Source: DATLFI01 sp035524895 (lineage in GTDB: Bacteria > Acidobacteriota > Thermoanaerobaculia > Multivoradales > Multivoraceae). Taken from it: a stretch of 46,826 nucleotides of DNA. Positions within the stretch are counted from its first letter, which is position 1, and every line of letters begins with the position of its first letter. The notes below the pieces were generated by a model. That model searched no databases. It was not told the DNA's origin and was given only the letters and a program-made list of their open reading frames with translations. Shown piece by piece: positions 8,073 to 15,049 of this stretch. The stretch lies in contig DATLFI010000130.1 in the NCBI GenBank assembly GCA_035524895.1, forward strand, positions 1 to 46,826, read 5' to 3'. The translations under genes and the position numbers were made by a program.

Positions 8073-8866
8073 CGCGCCTCTCGCGCAGTCTCGCACGCCT
8101 CGCGCGCAGTCTCGCGCGCCTCCCGCGCAGTCTCGCACGAAGCCTCGTGACCCACATCGGGGCGCGGCGCCAGCGGAGCGTCCAGCCGGCGCGCCGACAG
8201 GCGCGCGCGAATCACCGTCACGGCGATGCGCAGGCTGTCGACGACCGGTCGATAGTGGCTGGTCGCCCGCCCGTCGGCACGAGCGAGCTCGATCGGCACG
8301 TCGACCAGGCGAAAACCGGCGCGCGCAGCCGCCACCACCACCCCGCTCTCCGCGTCGAAGCGGTCGCCCCGAATCGGCACGCGCTCGAGCAGCTCACGGC
8401 TATACAGCCGAAAGCCGGTCTGCACGTCGTCGAAGCAGACTCCCGCCGCGAACGAGATCGCTCGGCTCGAGAGTCGATTGCTGGTCCGGCGGAGCGGAGC
8501 CATCTCACGGAACTGGCGAGCTCGAGAGCCGAGCACGAGGTCCGCGCCGCTCCTCCATGCCCCGAGCAGTCGCGGGATCTGCTCCGGCACGTGCTGCCCA
8601 TCGGCATCGAGCGTCACGACGGCGTCCACCCCGCGCTCGAGCAGCTCTCGGAAGCCCGTGCGCAGCGCAGCGCCCTTGCCCGAGTTCATCGAGTGACGGC
8701 GCACCTCGGCACCGGCGAGCGCTGCCCGCTGCCCGGTGGCATCGAGCGAGCCATCGTCCACCACTAGGACCGTCGCGAGCTGGGCGCGGGTACGCTCCAC
8801 CACACCGGCGATCCAAGGCTCTGCCTGGAATGCGGGAATCAGAGCGGCGACGAGACGATCGTTCAA
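8069..8866 (-). CDS. GT2-family glycosyltransferase (polyprenyl/polyene lipid type)
   Basis: A 265-aa family-2 glycosyltransferase resembling dolichyl-phosphate mannose synthase. It has a nucleotide-sugar site VVDDGS near residue 36, metal-binding LDADGQH near residue 86 and an acceptor-side QTGFRLYS segment. No TM helices follow, so it is cytosolic or peripheral. It would transfer a sugar from a nucleotide or lipid donor, plausibly onto the polyene acyl carrier lipid. I choose the TTG at 8866 because it forms TTGA with the stop of the preceding KS-like gene and has GGGGAG 6 nt upstream; an in-frame ATG at 8890 lacks this. The last 22 residues are three copies of a heptad of the form xETAREA, encoded by a 21-bp tandem repeat. 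Confidence 0.87.
   Translation of the reverse strand: MNDRLVAALIPAFQAEPWIAGVVERTRAQLATVLVVDDGSLDATGQRAALAGAEVRRHSMNSGKGAALRTGFRELLERGVDAVVTLDADGQHVPEQIPRLLGAWRSGADLVLGSRARQFREMAPLRRTSNRLSSRAISFAAGVCFDDVQTGFRLYSRELLERVPIRGDRFDAESGVVVAAARAGFRLVDVPIELARADGRATSHYRPVVDSLRIAVTVIRARLSARRLDAPLAPRPDVGHEASCETAREARETAREACETAREAR
8075..8137. repeat. Three 21-bp tandem repeats at the end of the glycosyltransferase gene
   Basis: Read leftward, the units are 8137-8117, 8116-8096 and 8095-8075, differing at two or three positions. They encode CETAREA, RETAREA and CETAREA. The last unit also contains the GAGAGG that lies just before the ketoreductase ATG at 8072, so the repeat provides its ribosome site. Copy number is likely to vary between strains. 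Confidence 0.85.
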
Positions 8867-10083
8867 GCAGGTCTCCCCAGGGCAAGCCAAACCGCGGCAC
8901 CGCCCGTAGCAGTCGACTCCACCAGGACTCGTCGCGGCAACGGTAGCGGCGATCCGTCGTGAGGGCGGATCCCAAGGTCCGGGTCGATCTCCTCGAACCC
9001 GGGCGTCGGACCGAAGCCGGCGCCCCGTGCTGCGAGCACGGCGGCACCGAGAGTATTGCCGCAGAACGCGCCGAGCATGGCGGCAGGGGTCACCACCGGC
9101 GGCAGGGTGGCTCCGCGGAACGCGCTCCGCAACACCAGCCCGGCCGCACGGTCGCCCCGACGAGAGCCGTTGGCACCCGAAACGATCAGGTCGGTGGTCC
9201 CGAGGTCGAATCCCGCTCGCTCCAGCCGTCGTTTCAGGGCCGCCGCCGTGCGCTCGGGACGCTCACCCCAGCCGCTCGGTGGCGCGCTGGGATCGAAGGC
9301 TCGCGACCAACCTTCGAGATTTGCCAGCGTCTCGGCGCCGCGAGCCGCGGCGTCGGCCGCGCGTTCGAGCACCAGCACCGCAGCGCCTTCGCCGGCCACG
9401 TAGCCGGACCGGCGCCGATCGAAGGGCCGTGCCACCTCCCCGCCGCGTCCGGGTCGCACCAGCGCGTGATAGCGGTCGAGGATGGCGTGCAGCAGCGGGC
9501 TCAGCTCCTCGACGGCTCCGGCCAGGACGCGATCCGCACGCCCGGAGACCAGCTCCTGGGCGCCGCGAGCGACCGCGTGGAGCGCGCCGGCTTCGAGCTG
9601 CGTGACCGTCACGTTCGCCCCCGTCGCCCGCTCGAGCAGCGCCACCTGCGCCGCCGGAGCGTTCGCCACGGATTCCGTGAACAGCATCGGTGAAGCGCTG
9701 GATGGCCCCTCGCGAATCACCTGCTCGAGGATGCGCTCGGTGTAGGACGATGGCCCGTAGCCGGTCGCCAGGAACACCGCGCACCGATCCTCCGCACCGG
9801 GTGACATCGCCAGGTTCGCATCCTCGAGAGCCATGCGCGCGGCGGCGGCTGCAAGCCTCGACGGCGGGCTCATGCGTCGCGACGCGGCGGGTGCCAGCCA
9901 CGGCGAAAGGTCCGTGACCGCGGCTCGCGCCGCGTGCCGCGCCGAGGCAGCCAGGTGGAAACCGCGATCACGATCGATCTCGACCAGGTCGACCCGGGAT
10001 TCGCGCAGCGCCAGCTCGAGAGCGCCCCGCCCATGGCCGCACGAGGCGACCGAACCCAGGCCGGTGATCGCGACAGCAGTCAT
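8863..10083 (-). CDS. Chain-length-factor-like ketosynthase without catalytic residues (ApeC-like)
   Basis: A 406-aa thiolase-fold protein homologous to its neighbour KS but lacking the whole Cys-His-His triad. Where the KS reads SSACASG this reads TVTQLEAG, so the cysteine position is L163 with Q162 beside it. The NAHGTGT histidine region reads SGANGSRRGD and the GHLLGSAG region reads MLGAFCGNTLGAA. The fold landmarks (GYVAGEGAAVLVLE) are kept. This is the pattern of a chain length factor that pairs with an active KS, as ApeC does with ApeO in aryl polyene synthases. ATG at 10083 overlaps the KS stop as ATGA, so equal synthesis of both subunits is likely. The frame extends to 10824, but that part is antisense to the KS coding frame. 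Confidence 0.85.
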   Translation of the reverse strand: MTAVAITGLGSVASCGHGRGALELALRESRVDLVEIDRDRGFHLAASARHAARAAVTDLSPWLAPAASRRMSPPSRLAAAAARMALEDANLAMSPGAEDRCAVFLATGYGPSSYTERILEQVIREGPSSASPMLFTESVANAPAAQVALLERATGANVTVTQLEAGALHAVARGAQELVSGRADRVLAGAVEELSPLLHAILDRYHALVRPGRGGEVARPFDRRRSGYVAGEGAAVLVLERAADAAARGAETLANLEGWSRAFDPSAPPSGWGERPERTAAALKRRLERAGFDLGTTDLIVSGANGSRRGDRAAGLVLRSAFRGATLPPVVTPAAMLGAFCGNTLGAAVLAARGAGFGPTPGFEEIDPDLGIRPHDGSPLPLPRRVLVESTATGGAAVWLALGRPA

Positions 10084-11306
10084 CGCCTGTCGCTCCAGCC
10101 GGCCAGGATCAGCGCCGCGTTGGCCCCACCGAACGCCAAGCTCGTCGATAGAGCGACGGCGTCCCGGCCGACCTCGCGCGGAGCGCCGAGCACCAGGTCC
10201 ACTCCGATCGCAGGGTCGACAGGTCCTTCCCCCGAGGTGGGATGGATCAGCCCGGCTAGCAGGCTCTGCACGGTCGCGACGGCTTCGATCGCGCCCGCCG
10301 AGCCGAGGAGGTGGCCTATGGCGCCCTTGGTCGACGTCACCGGGAGCTCGCTCGCGCGCTCTCCGAAGACCGCAGTCAGCGCGTGCCACTCGGCGAGATC
10401 GTTGAGCGGCGTTCCGGTGCCGTGGGCGTTGACGAAGTCCACGGCTGTCGGGTCGAGCCCAGCGTCCTCGAGCGCCGATCGGATCGCGGCGGCGGCACCG
10501 GCGCCCTGTGGATGAGGCGCCGTCATGTGGTGCGCATCGCAGGATGCACCCGCGCCCAACAGCTCGGCGAGAGGCCTCACGCCACGCTCGAGCGCCCGCT
10601 CCCAGGGCTCCAGCACCAGCACGCCGGCGCCCTCGCCCAGGCTCAAACCGGCGCGATCGGCGCGAAACGGTCGGCACGGCTCCGGGTCCACGGCCCGCAG
10701 GGCGTTGAAACCGGAGTACGTGAGGGAGCACAGGGCATCGGAGCCACCGGCCACCGCGCAGTCGACCTCTCCGGCTCGCAGGGAGCGCAGCGCCAGACCC
10801 ACCGCCAGCGAGCCACTGGCGCAAGCCGACGAGACCGTCTCGACCGGTCCGTCCAGGTCGAACGCGCGAGCCACTGCGTCACCCGGAGCGTTGAGTGGCT
10901 GTGCCGCCAGCAGGCCCAAGGGCACGCGGCCGGCACTGCCGGAAAGCAGCGCTTCGAGGAAGCGCTCGCCGCCGGCGATTCCGGCTGTGCTGCCGCCGAA
11001 GAACACACCCACTTCGGGTGTGCCCGGCGCGAGGTGCGCCTGCGCCATGGCGTCCCGAGCCGCCGCCACCGCAAACCGGTCGGCCCTGGAGTGCCGCCGC
11101 GACCGCGCGGAGTCCGGCGGGAAGCTCGAGGGCAGAGACGGCACCTCCGAGACGACATGCGTGCGCTGTCCACGGGTGTCGAAGCGCGCAGCCGGCAAGA
11201 TGGCGGTGCGCCCCGACAGGAGCCCCGACCAGAGCTCCGCGGCGGACCAGCCGAAGCCGCTCACCGCGCCGAGACCGGTCACGGCGACACGCCCGCAACT
11301 GGCCAA
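10080..11306 (-). CDS. Beta-ketoacyl-ACP synthase II-type ketosynthase (ApeO/FabF-like)
   Basis: A 408-aa condensing enzyme with an intact triad: C162 in SSACASG, H295 in NAHGTGT and H332 in KGAIGHLLGSAG. It would perform decarboxylative Claisen condensation of malonyl-ACP with the aryl or polyenoyl primer. The start is a TTG at 11306, preceded by AGGGG about 7 nt upstream and only 3 bp after the ACP stop. A GTG eight codons further in is the alternative. It is followed by the catalytically dead partner with a 4-nt overlap, so the two probably form a KS/CLF heterodimer. There is no separate third KS such as ApeR within the window. Confidence 0.92.
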   Translation of the reverse strand: MASCGRVAVTGLGAVSGFGWSAAELWSGLLSGRTAILPAARFDTRGQRTHVVSEVPSLPSSFPPDSARSRRHSRADRFAVAAARDAMAQAHLAPGTPEVGVFFGGSTAGIAGGERFLEALLSGSAGRVPLGLLAAQPLNAPGDAVARAFDLDGPVETVSSACASGSLAVGLALRSLRAGEVDCAVAGGSDALCSLTYSGFNALRAVDPEPCRPFRADRAGLSLGEGAGVLVLEPWERALERGVRPLAELLGAGASCDAHHMTAPHPQGAGAAAAIRSALEDAGLDPTAVDFVNAHGTGTPLNDLAEWHALTAVFGERASELPVTSTKGAIGHLLGSAGAIEAVATVQSLLAGLIHPTSGEGPVDPAIGVDLVLGAPREVGRDAVALSTSLAFGGANAALILAGWSDRR

Positions 11307-11309
11307 GCC

Positions 11310-11618
11310 CTACCCCTGAGGCGCTTCGGAGGCCGGCACTTGGTCGCGCTGGAACTTCCGAACGAACGCCTCGAGACTCGCGACGCAGGAGAACGCTTCG
11401 AGGTCGATCTCTTCGGTCTCGACCGAGACGCCGAAGTCCTTCTCGAAGACCACCAGCAGCTCGAGCGCGTCGATCGAGTCGAGACCGAGGCCGGCGCCTT
11501 CGGCATCCGGCGGTCCGAACAAGGGCGCATCGTCAGCGATCATGTCGGGAGTCATCCCCTCGAGGCCCAGGGTATCGATGATGACTCGCTTGATGCGCGC
11601 GCGCGTCGAGAGCTCCAT
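11310..11618 (-). CDS. Acyl carrier protein of the polyene cluster
   Basis: A 102-aa carrier protein with the phosphopantetheine attachment serine S48 in GLDSIDALEL and the usual acidic four-helix pattern. It is longer than a fatty acid ACP by a C-terminal tail of about 15 residues. It would carry the hydroxybenzoyl starter, malonyl extender and growing polyene. It is the first gene of the leftward arm. A TATACT hexamer ends 9 nt before its ATG, which would place transcription start at or within a few bases of the start codon, so the message may be leaderless. No Shine-Dalgarno is visible. It is the only ACP in the region; described aryl polyene clusters often have two. Confidence 0.9.
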   Translation of the reverse strand: MELSTRARIKRVIIDTLGLEGMTPDMIADDAPLFGPPDAEGAGLGLDSIDALELLVVFEKDFGVSVETEEIDLEAFSCVASLEAFVRKFQRDQVPASEAPQG

Positions 11619-11627
11619 GCGTCCGAA

Positions 11628-11635
11628 AGTATACT
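11628..11635. promoter_or_regulatory. Bidirectional -10-like AGTATACT in the divergent gap
   Basis: AGTATACT is a perfect palindrome, giving TATACT on both strands in an otherwise GC-rich 129-bp gap between the ACP and ligase genes. Leftward it would leave almost no leader for the ACP, with a weak TTCGAC about 16 nt upstream as -35. Rightward it would leave about a 105-nt leader before the ligase. The 13-mer TATACTCACACCC at 11630-11642 recurs exactly at 45846-45858. Confidence 0.45.
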
Positions 11636-11747
11636 CACACCCACCGCTCGTCGAACGGCGTGATCCGAGGCGCTACCCGGGGCCGGGAGAGTCCGGCGCC
11701 ACGCGGAGAAACCCCGTGTCCGTCGCGACTTCCGGCGTCTGCGCCCC

Positions 11748-13175
11748 ATGAGAATCCCGGACCCGATGCTCGACGCCTGGGCTTCGCTGGTGCGACGCCG
11801 CCCGGGCCATCCCCTGGTGCTGGCGATCGAGCGAGCGACAGCGGTCGGCGAGGTCGAGCAGTTGGCCCGCGACTGCACCAACCAGGCGATGGAGCTGCCG
11901 GTTGGCGGCGAGGTGGTCGCCCTGGCGGCTGACAACGGGCCAGGTTTCCTGGCGGCCTTTCTGGGCCTGCGCCGGGCCGGCTGCGTGGTGCTGCTGCTCG
12001 ATGCGCGGGCTCCCCGCGGACGACAGGGCGCTCTGGCCGCGTCCCTGGGCGCTAGAGCCATCGCGGAGGTGCGCGAGCCATGGCCGCGGACGGCGAGCTG
12101 GCTGGTGCTGACGCGTTCCGGCTCCCAGCAGGCTGCCGCCCTGCGACTCCCGACCGATGTCGCGGTGCTCAAGCTGACCTCGGGCAGCACCGGGGCCGCG
12201 CGCGCGGTAGCCGTAAGCGCCGAAGCGCTGGTCGCGGACGATCGGCAGCTCGCCACGACGATGCGCCTCCACCCGGACGAACGCATCCTCGCGGCCGTCC
12301 CCCTGAGCCACTCCTACGGGTTCTCGAGCGTCGTCCTGCCGGCGCTGCTGCGCGGCAGCCCGATCCTGGTGCCGGACCTGCGACGGCCGTGGGGCGCGCT
12401 CACCACCGCGCACAGACTTGCCGCGACCTTCGTGCCGGCAGTGCCCGCGTTGCTCGACGCCGTCGCTCGAGCGCGCCGGCCACCGCCGCCGTCCGCCGAC
12501 CTGCGACTGCTCGTCAGCGCCGGGGCGCCTCTGCTCCCCGCCACCGCACGCGCGGTCCGCGAGCGTTGGGGTCGATCGGTGCACGCGTTCTACGGCGCGA
12601 GCGAGTGCGGCGGCATCGCGTTCGATCGCGAGGGCCGAGCGGCCGAGCGTGGCTCAGTGGGGACGCCAGTCGAAGGCGTCACGATCGACCTGGAGTCGGA
12701 GGACGCGACCGGACCGCGCCGAGTCACCGTGCGGTCCGCGGCCGTCGCGGCGACCTACTTCCCGCTGCCGCAGCCGGAGCTCTGCGGCGGGGTCTATCGC
12801 ACTGCCGACCTCGCTGCTTGGCGTGACGGTGAGCTGGTGCTCCGAGGCCGCGTCGACGACGTCATCAACGTCAAGGGCAAGAAGGTACACCCCGGCGATG
12901 TGGAGGAGGTCATCCGACGCGTGCCGGGCGTCCTAGACGTGATGGTGCTCGCTGCTCCGGCACCCGGTGGCGGCGATCTGGTGAAAGCCGTCGTGGTGCC
13001 CGGCGATCGCGGCCTGGACCCCGAGGCGATCCGGCGATTCAGCCAGGCCCACCTCGCCGACCACCAGGTACCGCGCAGCGTGATCCTGGTCGCGGAGCTG
13101 CCACGCAACGCCCGAGGCAAGCTCGATCGCGATGCGGCGCGCGAGGTCGCCGAGCTGGCGCCGGCCGCAAGATGA
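11748..13175 (+). CDS. AMP-dependent aryl-acid ligase (acyl-ACP/CoA synthetase)
   Basis: A 475-aa ANL-superfamily adenylating enzyme. It has a P-loop LTSGSTGAARAV near residue 145 (the usual Lys is Ala), FYGASE near 280, YRTADL near 348, the hinge GRVDDVINVKGKKV near 365 and the catalytic K458 in PRNARGKLDR. It would adenylate a carboxylic acid and transfer it to a pantetheine thiol. Beside the chorismatase and ACP the most likely substrate is 3- or 4-hydroxybenzoate, as for ApeH or XanA2; that is inference. It has no clear ribosome site, and GGAG lies about 40 nt upstream. It starts the rightward arm, divergent from the ACP. Its stop overlaps the deacetylase ATG by 4 nt. Confidence 0.87.
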   Translation: MRIPDPMLDAWASLVRRRPGHPLVLAIERATAVGEVEQLARDCTNQAMELPVGGEVVALAADNGPGFLAAFLGLRRAGCVVLLLDARAPRGRQGALAASLGARAIAEVREPWPRTASWLVLTRSGSQQAAALRLPTDVAVLKLTSGSTGAARAVAVSAEALVADDRQLATTMRLHPDERILAAVPLSHSYGFSSVVLPALLRGSPILVPDLRRPWGALTTAHRLAATFVPAVPALLDAVARARRPPPPSADLRLLVSAGAPLLPATARAVRERWGRSVHAFYGASECGGIAFDREGRAAERGSVGTPVEGVTIDLESEDATGPRRVTVRSAAVAATYFPLPQPELCGGVYRTADLAAWRDGELVLRGRVDDVINVKGKKVHPGDVEEVIRRVPGVLDVMVLAAPAPGGGDLVKAVVVPGDRGLDPEAIRRFSQAHLADHQVPRSVILVAELPRNARGKLDRDAAREVAELAPAAR

Positions 13176-14005
13176 TCGGTCAGCCTCGCTCCTTCCGCCC
13201 AGGCCCGCTGCTGGTCGGCTCGGGTCTGCTCCACCTCGCTGCCGTGGCAGCGTTCGCTCGCTGGCCAGCGAGTTGGCCTTCCCTGACGCTCGCGCTCCTG
13301 GCCGACCATCTGCTCCTCGCCACCGCCGGCCTGTTGCCGCGCAGTGGGTTGCTCGGACCCAACCTACGGCGGCTGCACGGAGCCGCCGAGGATCCGCGGC
13401 GCGCGGTGGCCCTGACCTTCGACGACGGCCCGGAGCCCGGGGTGACCCCTGGTGTGCTCGACCTGCTCGACCGCGCCGGCGCCCGCGCCACGTTCTTCTT
13501 GATCGGCGAGCGCGCCGCTCGCGAGCCTGGCCTCGTGCGGTCGATTGCAGACCGGGGCCACGCCGTCGGCAACCACACCTGGTCTCACTCCAAGGCTTTC
13601 GCGTTGCAGGGGCCGCGGCGGATCGCCGCCGAGCTCGACCGCACCCAGGAGGTGCTCGAAACGCTGACCGGGACACGCCCGGTGTTCTTTCGGCCGCCGG
13701 CAGGGATCCGCAACATTCTCCTGGAGCCGCTGCTCGCCCGTCGCGGGCTGCACCTCGCGTCGTGGACCCGGCGCGGCTTCGACGCCTTCGCGCGCGATCC
13801 CGACGTGGTCTACCATCGCCTCACCCGCGCCCTCTCCCCCGGTGACATCCTCTTGCTCCACGACGGCCAACTCACCTCGTCACAACGGCGAACCAGCGCC
13901 CGCAGTACGCCCCTGGTCCTGGAGGTCCTTCCCCGATTGCTCGATGCGTTCGCGCAGCAACGGCTGACCAGCGTGCCGCTCGTGCCCGGCCTGGTTGCTT
14001 CGTAG
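13172..14005 (+). CDS. Membrane-anchored polysaccharide deacetylase (NodB/CE4 domain)
   Basis: A 277-aa protein with one or two N-terminal membrane segments (about residues 12-30 and 36-55) and a CE4 deacetylase domain. The five usual motifs are visible: LTFDDGP (D84, D85), H135-TWS-H139 as metal ligands, RPPAG at 174-178, a Trp in the LASWTRRGFD segment and LLLHDG (H230). It removes N-acetyl groups from amino sugars outside or at the membrane. Its ATG sits in ATGA with the ligase stop, so it belongs to the same transcript. A deacetylase is not a standard part of aryl polyene clusters as I know them. It may trim an N-acetylhexosamine on the glycolipid headgroup, or act on peptidoglycan or exopolysaccharide. 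Confidence 0.88.
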   Translation: MIGQPRSFRPGPLLVGSGLLHLAAVAAFARWPASWPSLTLALLADHLLLATAGLLPRSGLLGPNLRRLHGAAEDPRRAVALTFDDGPEPGVTPGVLDLLDRAGARATFFLIGERAAREPGLVRSIADRGHAVGNHTWSHSKAFALQGPRRIAAELDRTQEVLETLTGTRPVFFRPPAGIRNILLEPLLARRGLHLASWTRRGFDAFARDPDVVYHRLTRALSPGDILLLHDGQLTSSQRRTSARSTPLVLEVLPRLLDAFAQQRLTSVPLVPGLVAS

Positions 14006-14016
14006 GGCCTCGACGC

Positions 14017-15018
14017 ATGAAGTCCCGCCGCAAACCGTTGTCCCCGCGCGTGATGTTCGAGACCCAACCCGCCGCCAGGCCACAGGCGCTCGACGACCGG
14101 ACGGCTAGGGCCGCGGCTCCTCCGCTGCCGGAATGGGCGGCGGCGCTCTTCGAGCACGTCGCGCCCACCGGCCTCACGACAGGCAACACCAAGGTGCGAA
14201 AGGCTCGAGCCGAGGAGCTCCTGCTGGCGACGGTGGTGGTGCAAGACGCGGTCTCTCTGTCCGCCGCGGAATTTCGAGCGGCGACCGCGGCCGCCTACCA
14301 CGAGCTCCTCGATGCCGTTGGTCTGGATAGCTCGCCGGTGAGGCTGTGGAACTACATCCCGGGCATCCTCGCGCCTCTGGGCTCTCATCCGCACCGCTAC
14401 ATGGCGTTCAACGCCGGCCGTCACGACGCCTACGAGCGACGGTACGGATCGCGCCAATCGTTTCCCGAGATGCTCGCCACCGCCTCCGGGATCGGACACC
14501 AAGGCGCGGACCTGGTGATCCACGCGCTCGCAGCCGCCATGCCAGGCATCGCGATCGAGAATCCGCGGCAGATTCCGGCCTACCTGTACTCCCGTCGTTA
14601 CGGCCCGCTGCCACCGTGCTTCGCCCGCGCCACGCTCCTCGCGCGACCGAGGCAGGACACTCGGTACTGGCTGCTCGTCGGCGGCACCAGCAGCGTCTTC
14701 GGCGAGGATAGTGCCCACCACGGCGATCTCGCTTCCCAGGCGCGCGAGACCTTGCACAACCTCGAGGCCCTGCTCGGGCGCTCGCTCGAGATCGGAGCCC
14801 AAATCGCCGGAACGGCTCCGTCAGGATCGGAGCAGGAGTCGACCACCTTCGCCCGCTTTCGCCACCTGCGTGTCTATTTCCCGAGTCGGGTCGAACGTGC
14901 CGAGGTGGCGGCCATGGTGGAGCCGCGTTTCTCGCAGCTCGACTCTCTCGAGTACGTCGTGGCCGATCTCTGCCGCCCGGAGCTACTGATCGAGATCGAG
15001 GGTCTGGCCGAGGTCTGA
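14017..15018 (+). CDS. Chorismatase (FkbO/Hyg5/XanB2 family), predicted hydroxybenzoate synthase
   Basis: A 333-aa protein with the chorismatase layout: LWNYIPGI (110-117), YMAFNAGRHDAY (128-139), ENPRQIPAY with YSRRYGPLPPCFARA (181-205), a GGTSSVFGEDSAHHGD segment (222-237) and a C-terminal C319-x6-E326 in DLCRPELLIEIEG. The family hydrolyses chorismate to pyruvate plus dihydroxycyclohexadiene carboxylate (FkbO), 3-hydroxybenzoate (Hyg5) or 3- and 4-hydroxybenzoate (XanB2). The Cys seven residues before the active-site Glu matches, from memory, the Cys327/Glu334 pair of the aromatising Hyg5 type, favouring 3-hydroxybenzoate. It starts 11 bp after the deacetylase, with AGGG about 10 nt upstream. 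It would supply the aryl starter of the polyene, as XanB2 does for xanthomonadin. Confidence 0.9.
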   Translation: MKSRRKPLSPRVMFETQPAARPQALDDRTARAAAPPLPEWAAALFEHVAPTGLTTGNTKVRKARAEELLLATVVVQDAVSLSAAEFRAATAAAYHELLDAVGLDSSPVRLWNYIPGILAPLGSHPHRYMAFNAGRHDAYERRYGSRQSFPEMLATASGIGHQGADLVIHALAAAMPGIAIENPRQIPAYLYSRRYGPLPPCFARATLLARPRQDTRYWLLVGGTSSVFGEDSAHHGDLASQARETLHNLEALLGRSLEIGAQIAGTAPSGSEQESTTFARFRHLRVYFPSRVERAEVAAMVEPRFSQLDSLEYVVADLCRPELLIEIEGLAEV

Positions 15019-15049
15019 GACTCGGGGTCCTTTCTGCTGAGGCCGCCCG

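Noticed and set aside
8075..8137. CRISPR-like repeat array
   Set aside because: The units are contiguous without spacers and lie in frame in a coding region.
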